A stretch of DNA of 64,000 bases, from positions 862,001 to 926,000 of the forward strand of contig CAJNDS010002523.1 of the NCBI GenBank assembly GCA_905221605.1, in the 5' to 3' direction. Shown here piece by piece: positions 38,597 through 49,345 of this stretch. Position numbers and translations under genes: made by a program. This DNA is from Symbiodinium natans. Taxonomy: Eukaryota; Sar; Dinophyceae; Suessiales; Symbiodiniaceae. The notes below the pieces were generated by a model that was given only the letters and a program-made list of their open reading frames with translations, did no database searches and was not told the DNA's origin. Positions within the stretch are counted from its first letter, which is position 1. Every line of letters begins with the position of its first letter.

Positions 38597-40716
38597 TTGG
38601 CCACGCGGCTCAGCCAAAGCTAGACTGTCCGGATGCCTTGGGCGCCGAGAGAAGCTTGGAGGTTCGTGGGTGGCATGCCAGGCTTTGGGATGTTTAGGGT
38701 TTAGGGTTTAGGGTTTAGGGATTAGGGTTTAGGGTTTAGGGTTCGGGGTCTGTAGGGTTTGGGGTTTAGGGTGAGGTTTAGGGTTTGGGGTTTCATTCAG
38801 AGACTCCAATATCAGGGCTTAGAGTGTATGGCTCGAGGAGATTTCCGGCAATTGAGTGGGGAACCGAATATGCTCAAGGGATCTTCGCACATTCAGCTAG
38901 ACTAAAGCCCCTAAACCCTAAACCCTAAACCCTAAACCCTAAACCCTAAAGCAGGTTCTATGGGCTCCCTCCCCGCCAAGGAAGCTTGAGCCCCGAAGCA
39001 CTAGATATCGCGGAACCTGAAGCGCAAAATCCTCAAGTGCAGTCCTCGAGATGCACAGAGGACTTGCTCAGGCTGCGCTTCAAGGGTCGGTTTCTGTCGC
39101 GGCTTCTCAAGAGCTACCCCCTTCCCCCCAACATCTCCTAATCATCCATGGAGCAACAGATCTGTCGCAGCCCCCATTCACGCTCAACTACCTGAGATTC
39201 AACCACCCAACCCTGCAGAATCGGCTCCCAAAACCCACGGGACCTAACCCTAAAACCTCAAATACCCTTGAAAAGCACCCTAATTAAAACCCGCTAGACC
39301 CTAAAAGCCTAAACCCTAAACCGAAACCCTACTCAAACCCTCCCTGGCATCTGCCTACGGATTCGAAGGCCCAAACCCCTAGACAGACCCTACAGCCTAT
39401 GGACCTCGACCCTACTGAGTTTGTACTGACCTCTCCATGAACCGAAGCAGAAAAACAGGGTACATTCTGTCTGAGTCCGATTTAAACGCCTGCAAAACTT
39501 GAAATTCAACTATTGTCTAAGTAAGTAATGAATGACCTACAGTTGTCCACCTGTTGCATCGATCCTTATTTGCTCTAATCCTAAACCCCGAGCCCCCAAA
39601 ACCCCCCAAACACCCAAACCCTCGGCCCTCAGCTAACCCTGAATCGGCAAGGAAGTGGACCGTTCGGGAGCGAAATCCCCACAGCTCCAAAAAGTCTCAA
39701 CCTTACAAAGATAAAAGAGCGTCTCTATACTTACCTACCTACTGCGGCTGCTACAGAACTGTGGGACCCTACTATATCGGAAGTCCAGGGTTGGGCTGTG
39801 GCGGGCTTGGCAGATGAGGGTTGCCCTAATCCCCACACCCCAAGCCGGTAAACCCTCTACACCCTCTAAACCCCCTAAACCCTCTAAATCCTCGAAACAC
39901 TCTAAACCCTAAACTCGAAACCCTCGAAACCCTCGAAACCCTCGAAACACCCGACACCCTAAACCCCAAACCCCAAACCCCAAACCCTAAACCCTAAACC
40001 CTAAACCCTAAACCCTCACGAGTCCCAGCGGCGTCGCGCTCAGCCCCGCCTCGCGCCGCGCACGCCGCAGCGTGAACTCTGCCAGGGAGAGGCGCCCGGC
40101 GGCCTTGGGGTTTGGGCTCCTTGGGGTATAGGGTTTAGGGTGTAGGGTTTAGGATTTAGGGTTTAGGGTTTCGGGTTTCGTGTTTCATGTTTCGGCTTTG
40201 GGGTTAGGGTTTAGGGTTTAGGGTTTGGGGGTTAGAGTTTAGGGTTTTATGGTCCAGGGTTAAGGGTTGCAGAGAAGGACCTTGACACATTCAACCGTGT
40301 TTTTCACCCATATATGTAGGCGGGCTGTATTCGGCCCCGTAGTAAAGCATAGCTAGCAAGAAGTGAACCCGGTCTTTCTATAGGTATATCTTAAAATAGG
40401 GGACCCCCCAATATACCCCCAAAACATTTTACATATTCCTTCTTGTAAGGACCCCCAAAATTTATAGGGTTCTTAAGGGAGGTGGGGTTCAAGGGGGGTA
40501 TGGAACCCAAGGTTCCCGAATACCCGACTGCTCCCTAAGGCTCCCTAAGCTTCCCCAAGGTTCCCTACCCCCCCCTAAACCCTCAACCCTCAACCCTAAA
40601 CCCTAAACCCTAAGCCCTAAACCCTAAACCCTAAACTCAACCTTTAAGAACCCTTAACCCTATAAAAACAGGTACCCCTAGCTCGGAAACCCCGATATGC
40701 ACTTCGGCCCATACAA

Positions 40717-40835
40717 CAGGTTGGGCTCCCTAGTTATAAGTAGAGTTATAAGGGCCCTAAATTGGGTTATAAGGACCCTAAGTTAGGGTATAAGTCCCTT
40801 AACTACAGTTAGTATAGTAAGGGGGCCCCACCCTG
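40717..40835 (-). mobile_element. MITE family B, copy 3, altered left end and 20-bp flanking duplication
   Basis: The interior and right terminal repeat match the other copies. The left terminal repeat reads CAGGTTGGGCTCCCT instead of the family sequence. The 20 bases TACAACAGGTTGGGCTCCCT at 40712-40731 are repeated exactly at 40836-40855, immediately after the element. Confidence 0.85.
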
Positions 40836-41718
40836 TACAACAGGTTGGGCTCCCTGGGGCGACTCGGGGTTTGGGGTTCAGAAGATTGAAGCGGTTCAGG
40901 GTGGTTTAGGGTTTAGGGTTTGGGGTTTGGGGTTTGGGGTTTGGGGTTTAGGGTTTAGGGTTTGGGGTTTAGGGTTTGGGGTTTAGGGTTTAGGGTTTGG
41001 GGTTTAGGGTTTGGGGTCTAGGGTTCCGAGCATTGCATGCTGGAAGTCGTGCAGGCCCCCTGAATGGCAGTTCTTCTTGCAAAAACGTGCAGTGGACCTG
41101 TCCAGGCCCTGCACCCAAAGACGTAAACACTAGGGTTTAGGGTTTAGGGTTTAGGGATATCGGGGGTGGCACCTGCAGGACCTGGGCTGTCACCAAGGCG
41201 AAGCGTGGGGTGGCGTAGCCTCAGTGCCGCTTCGGGCGTCTTGTTCTTTTGGGGGGTTTGGGCTCTACGCGCCCTGATCCTATCATATGTGTGTGTGCAT
41301 ATATGCTCACCCAAAACCCTAAACCATAAAAACCCTAAAAACCCTTAAGAAAACCTAAACCCGAATTTGTTTATATATATATATATATACATATTCACAC
41401 TATTTTTACTTATGCTTGCATCTGCGCTTCTAAAAAGGAAAAGAACCAATTTCAAACTCGACATATCCCGCTTCTCAGGCACAAGCTTACCTGTCCCATC
41501 TGCCGTTTCCTTTGTGTCCCTGCTTTGGTTTAGGGTTCAGGGTTTCGGGTTTAGCATTTAATGTCGCGCACCCCTTAACGCCAACCCTCCACCTTGCACC
41601 CTGAAAACCCTGTAGATGTTGACAACCGCCCATTTGGTGTTTGTCAAAGGTGCAGCCCCTGGCCGAAACTTCACGAACCTCTGCAAGAGCAACGGCCCCT
41701 GGTCCTTGTGGCGGCTAA

Positions 41719-41843
41719 ACCACGATTGCCGAATATAGAGGCCTTACTGCTTAGAACAGGGTTTTGGGGGTTATTATGGCATATTACCGTTTTTTTATAA
41801 AAGGGACCATATGGGAATATCATTAGTAATTCTTCCGACCCCG
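41719..41843 (+). repeat. Dispersed element family D, longest copy
   Basis: Starts CCACGATTGCCGAATATAGAG and continues TTAGAACAGGGTTTTGGGG, GGGACCAT, ATTAGTAATTCTTCCGACCCC. The same left end appears inverted at 44471-44490, so about 125 bp may be the full length. Confidence 0.7.
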
Positions 41844-42502
41844 ATGGAGGCCTGAAGAATTAAAAAGCCTAAAGCCTAAAACCTAAATCCGAGACCCTAG
41901 ACCCTAAACCCTAAACCCTAAACCCGAGACGCTAGACCCTAGACCCAGCCGGACGCCCTAGAAGCCCTGTTAACCCTGTAGGTGCTATGGGGCCGGAGAC
42001 CAGACGAAAGAGTCACGAAGGAATAAAAAGGGTGCCCTTTTTGGTTTAAAGGGTTCAGGGTTTAGGGTTTAGGGTTTAGGGTTTAGGGTTTAGGGTTTAG
42101 GGTTCAGGGTTTCCAAATGGTTCAAGGCTACCTACTCAGCTGCAAAGACAAGGAATAGGTGCCTACACCCCAAAACCCTAAACCCTCAACCCTAGACCCC
42201 AAACCCGAAACCCTACAAAAAAGGGCATAACCCTAAACCCTAAACCCTAAACCCTAAACCCTAAACCCTAAACCCTGGGTCCTAGACGACCTTCAACCCG
42301 AAACCCCCCCAAAGTCCTAAAGCCCAGAGCCCAAGGGCCGACTCCATCGAAGCGAGCCAAGCAATCCTTGGAGGGAACCTAAACCCTAAACCCTAAACCC
42401 TAAACCCCAAACCCCAAACCCCAAACCCTAAACCCTAAACCCCCGAGCTTTTGAAGGAGGGTTTCAGGATGGTCTCCCGGAGGTTCTTCTTGCGCTGGGG
42501 TC

Positions 42503-42592
42503 CTTAAGGTTCAGGGTCTAGGGTCTAGGGTCTGGGGTCTGGGTCTAGGGTCTAGGGTCTGGGGTCTGGCGTCTAGGGTCTAGGGTCTAGGG
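42503..42592 (+). repeat. GGGTCTA variant array
   Basis: Homogenised heptamer variant (GGGTCTA, GGGTCTG). The same variant forms blocks at 34308-34345 and, inverted, 63690-63760. Confidence 0.92.
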
Positions 42593-43225
42593 GCGGGTTT
42601 CTGTTTCAGATGTCATCCGAACTTGAGCCTCAAATTGAGGCCCGGGACTAAGGGACACAAGGAGGGACCGAATCAAATGGTGCTGTAGGCCCAAAGAGCC
42701 CTACAAATTTCGTGGGGCTCGATTAAGGTATCTATGGTTTAGGGGTTAGGGTTTAGGATTTAGGGCTTAGGGCTATACCTTTGAGGGTGTGAGACTGATA
42801 CTTCGTTTTGCACGGGAGCCCTTGCAGGGGTTAACCAAACCTCGACCGCAAACCCGACACCTCTGACCCCATGTAATAAAGGCTCGAAGAAAGCAAAACC
42901 TGTTGAGGGGTTTGGGGTTTATAGGGTTTAGGGTTTAGGGTTTAGGGTTTAGGGTTTAGGGTTTAGGGTTTAGGGTTTGGGGTTCAGGTTTCAGGGTCCA
43001 GAGGGCTTAACTTCCAGTATCTCCCAACCGTCATTCATCCCCCAAGCGCCAACACCTAAACCCCGAAGCCTAAACCCTAAACCCTAAATCCTAAACCCTA
43101 AACCCTAAATCCTAAACCCTAAACCCTAAACCCTAATCAGGCAAAGGCACGGCCGCCTCGCGCGCCCGCCCGCGCGTGCACAGAAGCGCTGCAAGATTCG
43201 AGGCAGTCCTGGGCTTGAAGATCGC

Positions 43226-43298
43226 TTAGGGTTTAGGGTTTAGGGTTTAGGGTTTAGGGTTTAGGGTTTAGGGTTTAGGGTTTAGGGTTTAGGGTTGA
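43226..43298 (+). repeat. Perfect TTTAGGG array
   Basis: About ten heptamers, right border of an 83-bp GC-rich island whose left border is CCCTAAA. Confidence 0.95.
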
Positions 43299-43789
43299 TG
43301 GTTGAGGGTTTAGGGTTGAGGGTTCAGGCATTTCTGGGGGTGGGTTGGGGGTGGGGGGTGTGGGGGTTTGCAGTTTTCGTAGGGCAAGTCTTGGGTTTGG
43401 GCTCAGGGTAAGGGTTTAGGATGTATCACAGGGTCAACCCTAAACCCTAAACCCTAAACCCGAAACCCTAAACCCTAAACCCTAAACCCTATAAACCCTA
43501 AACCCTTGACTCCGAAATTGCAGGCCGAGCCTTGCGCGCAGTCTGCTGTGACAGTTTGGCAGGCGGGGTAGTTCTCTCAATTAGCGTCCCTTTTGGGGTT
43601 TAGGATTTAGGGTTTAGGGTTTAGGGTTTAGGGGTGCCGTACTCTATAGGACCCCCCAAAAGACTCCCTCATTTAGAGAACGACCCGTGCACAGAAGCAG
43701 CTAAAACGTTTTTCTCCTGCGCTGCTTGAAGCTGCGCACGGCGATGCGCGTACTTTCTACTGGCTTACCCGACAAAGTGTAAAGCCTAC

Positions 43790-43880
43790 TATAAGATTAG
43801 AACAGGGCTTTTGGGGTTAGCATTGTAAAATTGCAGAGGGACCATGAGGGAATACCATTAGTAATCATTCCAACCCCTAT
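43790..43880 (+). repeat. Dispersed element family D, copy
   Basis: GATTAGAACAGGGCTTTTGG ... ATTAGTAATCATTCCAACCCC. Confidence 0.7.
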
Positions 43881-44370
43881 TTTGCACCCCAGGCCTGTGC
43901 ACCAAGATTTCATCCGATAAGACGTGTTTGCGGTTCATGGCAAAAGTTTAATTTCAGGTGGCAAAGATCTTGCCATTTCAGAGCTGCCATCAAAAGGCAT
44001 CATAATTAGACATGTACAAGCCGGATCCTGGAACCACACCTTGTGCGGGCGCAGGGTTTAGGGTTTATAGAGTTCAGGGCCTAGTGCCGCAGTGATGGTA
44101 CCTGGTAGCTTCATGTTTTCTCAAAGACGGTACTAGCTGCTAGCTAGCAGCTAGCAGCACTGTACCCTGCACATAGACATCCTCAAGTCAATACCCTCAC
44201 TGTCCCGCAAGAAGGTTGTGATCCGCAGTTCCGGTTGAGGATCCTCGGCAGACACCACAAGTGGCTGAAGTTCGACTTGTCCGAACAGATCATCTTTGTG
44301 ATGTTCTTAATGCAGGCCAGTTTTGATATCCTTCAAGACCGACGAAGCACCAATATGGGGGGGGGGGGGG

Positions 44371-44482
44371 GCTCGGAATCATTCCAAATAATTGCCTGAA
44401 GTCCCTTTATAAATTATAAAATACTAGCATGTACTATAATCATCCCCAAAACCCTATTCTAATTAAGGCCTCTATATTCGGC
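44371..44482 (-). repeat. Dispersed element family D, inverted copy
   Basis: CTCGGAATCATTCCAAATAA ... CCCCAAAACCCTATTCTAAT; preceded directly by a 15-nt poly-G. Confidence 0.7.
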
Positions 44483-45233
44483 AATAGTGGTCTAGAATAG
44501 AAGCTTGACAATGAACGTCGTTCCTGAAGGTGGTGCACCTTGATGATAGGCATGGCCAGGCCGTTGCGTGATGAACAGGACGCCTGTACAGGATTGCAAA
44601 CGAACGCTTATATATACATTCAAAGAGTGGAGGGCGCCAATGCACAGGTAGTCCTCTTGGACCCCCACAAACCCACAAAGGGAACCCCAGGAGAACAACA
44701 ATAAATAAATAGGCATAAACAGGAAACATGTATATATATATATATAGAAAGATGTATATATATATATATATATGTATGAACAAACAGATATTTAAACACA
44801 GTAGTATTCTTGACGCTGCATAGGCACAATATTCTACACCCCTAAGGGTCCATGTGCCTGTGTGGTCTCATGGACCCTTAGGGTACTCTATTCCCGGGTT
44901 CCCTTTTCCAGGGGCCAAAAACCCACACCAGCATCAGGATCCTACTATTGGGGTATAAGGCCCCTTATAAGGGGGATTCCGAAAAACCCTGTTTGAGGGT
45001 TTCGGATTTCAGGTTTAGGGGTTTTGGGATCCTGATGTATGTGTGGTCTTTTTGGGCCCCTATTTTCGTTGTTCCCAGAGAAATTTCCTTTACCAAATGC
45101 AAGTGGAGGGAGCTCGGCTCGCCATCCTTTCATAAAGCTGGCAAGCTTTTCCCTAATGCGGTTTAGGGTTGAGGGTTTAGGGTCTAGGGTTTAGGGCTAC
45201 AAGCCCTCAACTCAAAAGATACATTAGGGTAGT
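44483..45233. other. Unique segment with (TA)n and a perfect hairpin
   Basis: No gene recognised; a 103-codon minus-strand frame (44783-44472) begins in (TA)n-coded Tyr/Ile repeats. A perfect 15-bp hairpin lies at 44840-44854 and 44869-44883 (CCCTAAGGGTCCATG against CATGGACCCTTAGGG). Confidence 0.7.
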
Positions 45234-45336
45234 AGACCCACGAGTAACCAAGGAATAAAACAACAGGTGCCCATTTGGGTTTAAAGTGGCTTATGAGGGA
45301 GCCTAAACCCTATAACAAGGGAATAAGGGCCTACCT
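45234..45336 (+). repeat. Dispersed element family A, copy 3
   Basis: GACCCACGAGTAACC, GGTGCCCATTTGGGTTTAAA, TTATGAGGGAGCCTAAACC, AAGGGAATAAGGGC. Confidence 0.65.
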
Positions 45337-46085
45337 GAACCCTAAACCCTAATCCCTGAACCCTGAACCCTAAACCCTAAACCCTAAACGCTAAGTTTAA
45401 AAAAGGGGCGCACTCCGGGTCAGGGGTCTGAGGGTTTAGGCTTTCTTGTGCACCGCAGGGGGTCCCCTTTAAACAAATGGAAAGAACTCAAGATATTCGC
45501 CCCCTAAACCCTAAACCCTAAACCCTAAACCCGAAACCCGAAACCCGAAACCCTAAACCCTAAACCCTAAACCCATAGGGGTGTAGCTAGGGCTTAGGAT
45601 CCTTTCGGTTAAAGGCTTAGAACGCGTGTGGGGTTTAGGGCCTTTCTGAACTTAGATTTGTGTTAGCCCCCATAAGGTTTTGAGTTTCGGGCTTGGATGA
45701 TCAAATCGCACATGTTTGGGGTGGAGGGTGCGGGCTTGCAGTTTCTACCCTAAACCTTAAGCAAGACCTCAAGAACCCCAAGCCTACTTCTTTTGTTTGT
45801 GGTGCATCAGAATCCTACAAGGGGTATTCTTATCATAGCCTATACGCGTGCAGGTTCTGGGTAAAGTCTAAACCCTAAACCCTAAACTCTAGACCAAACA
45901 CCCAAAACCCGACTCCCGAAATCCCAGACACCAAGCCCCAAGCCCGAAACCCTAAACTCTGAACCCTGAACCCTAAACCCTATACCCTAAACCCTAAACC
46001 CTAGCCCTAAACCCTACACCCTACACCTTAAACCCTAAACCCAAAGTCCCTCAATCAGCAGACCAAAGCTTGCCAACATCTTTCC
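45337..46085. repeat. Telomeric mosaic
   Basis: Degenerate CCCTAAA and CCCGAAA tracts with short unique inserts; no gene. Confidence 0.85.
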
Positions 46086-46096
46086 GAAAACGCCTC

Positions 46097-46251
46097 GGTT
46101 CTTAGTAAGGAATGAGGGAATTCGGGCCCTATAAATCCTAAACCCTAAACCCTGAACCCTGATCTCTGAACCTTAAACCCTAAACCCTGAACTCCTTTTA
46201 AGGGAACACCTAGGGTACCTCATTCCCTCATTCCCTACTAAGAACCAGCCA
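46097..46251. mobile_element. Inverted-repeat element family C, copy 1, with 11-bp target duplication
   Basis: The arms GGTTCTTAGTAAGGAATGAG (from 46097) and its inverse ending CTACTAAGAACC (to about 46246) enclose a CCCTAAA tract. GAAAACGCCTC flanks both sides (46086-46096 and 46252-46262), consistent with a target-site duplication. A second copy is at 59215-59453. Confidence 0.82.
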
Positions 46252-46262
46252 GAAAACGCCTC

Positions 46263-48676
46263 TTGCGGGTGCTGTATATAAGATTCCTGGGCCAGGCCTA
46301 TAGAGTGAACGGCTCTCTGAACCTTATGGAGTTCAGGCTAAGGTTTCGGGTTTAGGGTTTAGGGGTTTAGGGTTTAGGGTTAAGGTTTCGGGTTTAGGGT
46401 TTAGGGTTTAGGGCTTAGGGTTTAGGGTTTAGGGCTTAGAGTTTCACGCTTTTTGGCGTGTGAGGTTTAGGGCTCTAAGGCTTCCTGGCGGTTAAGACAT
46501 TTTGCCATGTCGGGGCGTCAGCAAAGCAGAACGTAAGAACCCTTACAATCTTACAAGCAAGGGCTCTGATAAGGCCCAGGGCTTGGAACACCTGGCGCCC
46601 CACTCATGAACCCTAAACCCTAAACCCTAAACCCTAAACCCTAAACCCTAAACCCTAAACCCTAAACCCACGGGGATTGGGGCTGAGCTCCGATATAAGC
46701 AAGGATTTTTTCCCCGATATGCTTCTCAGGCCCACGAACATTTTGAAATGATGAAAATCAGCCGTAGAACAATCAGGGCTTCTCTGAACTGTACCGTTTT
46801 GTGCCAATTTTCCTCACGTGTTGAGTGTCTAGGGTTTAGGGTTTAGGGCCACGACCTTGTTTAAGCAGAACCGTTGGCAAAAGCCCTCGACAGCGAGACG
46901 AGGCGCTCTCTATCGATTATAATTACGGTACGTACCTTTCAACCCCGAAGCCCTGAACCCTAAACCCTAGACCCTAAACGCTAAACCCTAAACTCCAAGC
47001 CTGTCCAGGTAGTTGGGTCTCCTTGCGCTAGGAGGCCCAATTATAAGCGGCAGCGTCCGGCGCTAATTCATCCTTTTGCAGACTCAATGAACCGCCCAAA
47101 ATGGGGATTTAGGGTTTCGGGTTTCGGGTTGAGGGTTTAGGATTTAGGGTTTAGGTGGGGCTCTCGCCCGTGACACTATACTACTGAAGCCTGCACCAAG
47201 CCTTCTCAGGTTTAGGGCCTCTAAGGTACCCTCAGCCCTCGACCTTACAAACCCAAAAACCCTAAACCCTAAACCCGAAACCCTAAACCTGCTAAAGTGC
47301 TCATCGAGTCCCAGAAGGTCTTGACCGCCTGTGTAGCTGGTCGAGACTCCCGGCTTTCAAACAAGGCCAAAAGCCAAAGAAAATCTTCGGACGGCTACTT
47401 GCGGAGGTTTAGGGTTTAGGGTTTAGGGTTTAGGGTTTAGGGTTTAGGGTTTAGGGTTTAGGGTTTAGGGTTTAGGCTACTTGGAGCCCAGAGACTCGAA
47501 AACCCCTTGACTAAGGAATATCCCCTAATTTGTAACAGGAACCCCAATATGATTTAAGGTATATTCCTTAATCAAGGTACCCTAACCCTACACCCTAAAC
47601 CCTAAACCCTAAACCTTAATGAGGGTGTTGTGGAGTCTCTGGGAGGTTCATGGGTCCTTATCACCCCAATTATAAGTCTACGTATAACCTGAACTTTCAG
47701 GACTTTCGAGGGCTTATAGGGTTTAGGGTTTAGGGTTTAGGGTTTCGGGTTTAGGGTGCAGTGATAGTTGGGCTTAGAAGTACCCCGAACCTCCAAGTAG
47801 AGTCGTGGGCTCACAGCGGGCTTTGTCGATTTGGCGCAGACCTAGACCCTACAGACCGTGAAGTAGAAATCGGCCTCGTGAAGTTTTGGAAGACCCATAA
47901 CTTTCCACACAGCAAAAGACCTCCTCGAGGTACCCTATCAGGTTCTAACGTGCACTCTAACCCCTCGACCCTACCGATTCAAGAAGACACAGAGCTGGGG
48001 TGGCTGGAAAGGCAGTGTCTTTGTTTCTACGAGGGCCCTAAACCCTAAACCCTAAACCCTAAACCCTAAACCCTAAACCCTAAACCCTAAACCCTAAACC
48101 CTAAACCCTAATGTAAAGGGCCGCACCAGAGCCTGACTCGCACTGTGCTCTGCGCATCACGCTGCGCTGCCCAATGGTGCAGCTGCAGCGGGCCTCTTCA
48201 AACCTCTCCTATGGGGGTCAGGGCTTAGGGTTTAAAGATCTATACGGTTTAGGGTTTAGGGTTTAGGGTTTAGGGTTTAGGGTTTAGGGTTTAGGGTTTA
48301 GGGTTTAGGGTTTAGGGTTTAGGGTTTAGGGTTCAGGGCTTCTACTAGACTGTAAGCTCCTCAGCTGCTGCGGCTGTTGCCAGGTTTCAGCTGCGGAGCC
48401 CCACTCGGAGCATCCGAAAAGCCTCAGGGATGGTCTGGGGCTTGGGTTGAGGGTTGAGGGTTGAGAGTTGAGGGTTTAGGGTTTAGGGTTTAGGGTTTAG
48501 GGTTTAGGGTTTAGGGTTTAGGGTTTAGGGTTGAGGATTTAGGCCTTAGGGGGGGTGCCAAGCGGAAGCGCGCTTTGTGAGCGCGCATGAGAGTCTGCAG
48601 ACCTACCCACCGCAAGGCCGCCACTTTCTATTGCAAAGCAACATGTACTCTTGATGCAAGGATATTCGGGGTTTAC
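46263..48676. repeat. Telomeric mosaic with a small hairpin element
   Basis: No gene. Arrays: CCCTAAA 46614-46668, TTTAGGG 47407-47476, CCCTAAA 48036-48111, TTTAGGG 48246-48332 and 48477-48535. An inverted-repeat element lies at 47505-47577, with 20-bp arms starting CCTTGACTAAGGAATAT and two mismatches. A 95-codon plus frame at 47761-48048 ends in telomeric sequence and has no recognised motif. Confidence 0.82.
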
Positions 48677-48759
48677 GATATTCGGGGTACCTTAGTGGGG
48701 TCCTTATTACAAGGGAACCCTATTATTTGGGGGTCTGTTTAGGGGTCCCCTACTTTCGC
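48677..48759 (+). repeat. Dispersed element family E, copy 3
   Basis: GGGGTCCTTATTACAAGGGA, CCCTATTATTTGGGGG, AGGGGTCCCCTACTTTCG. Just before it, GATATTCGGGG is directly repeated around TTTAC (48661-48687). Confidence 0.7.
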
Positions 48760-48789
48760 ACATCCCCATATGAAAGTCTTCACTGTTGT

Positions 48790-49345
48790 GTCACATGATT
48801 CGCCTGGAGCGCACTTGGGACACTTGGGTCGCTTGGGGTCAGACTTGGGACACGTGAAAGATTGGGGAGAGCTGGGAAAACTTGGGTTACTTGGACCACT
48901 TGCAACACTTAGGTCTCTTGGGTCGCTAAGGATACGTGGCACACCACTGGGAACGTTTGCGTTGCTTGGGTCACTTGGAACACTTCATTCACTCGGACAC
49001 TGGGGACACTCGGGTCATTTGGGTCACTTGGGACACTTGGGTCACTTCCAGAAGTGTTACAAGGTGGTCACTTAGCTTACTTTGCGTGAACCACAGGACA
49101 CACTTTGGACCTTGGTGTCACTTGGGTCGTCTGGAGCACTCTGGCCACTTGAACACTTGGGTCGCTTAGAAAACTGGGGAGCACTTGGATCAGACTTCCG
49201 GTCGCTTGCGGTCACTTTGGCCACTTGGAGCATTTGGGGGCACTGGCACTGAGGACACCTCCTGCAATCGGTCACTTGGGAGACTTGGGGCACTTGGGTC
49301 ACTTCGGACTTAGGGGCACTTGCAACACTTGGGTCACCTGGAACA
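48790..49345 (+). repeat. Degenerate 10-bp minisatellite CACTTGGGTC / CACTTGGGAC
   Basis: About 50 diverged units of ACTTGGGTCACTTGGGACAC type over 550 bp. Open frames across it (plus 48770-49075, minus 49503-49072) translate to repeat-like peptides and are not taken as genes. Confidence 0.88.

Larger units (their letters stand above)
36626..40716. repeat. Telomeric mosaic
   Basis: No gene recognised. Arrays: CCCTTAAA octamers at 37618-37714, TTTAGGG at 38007-38094 and 38192-38290, CCCTAAA at 38494-38596 and 38912-38950. Islands of 80-400 bp lie between. A plus-strand frame of 78 codons at 39051-39287 ends in telomeric repeats and is not supported. Confidence 0.85.
40838..44370. repeat. Telomeric mosaic with family D copies
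   Basis: No gene. 40900-41030 mixes GGGTTTA and GGGTTTG units. 42503-42592 is a GGGTCTA/GGGTCTG array. 43226-43298 is a perfect TTTAGGG array facing a CCCTAAA tract (43073-43135) across an 83-bp island. Around 44133-44158 a palindrome CTGCTAGCTAGCAG sits within GGTAC...GTACC arms. A 62-codon frame at 41367 begins in (TA)n and is not supported. Confidence 0.8.
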
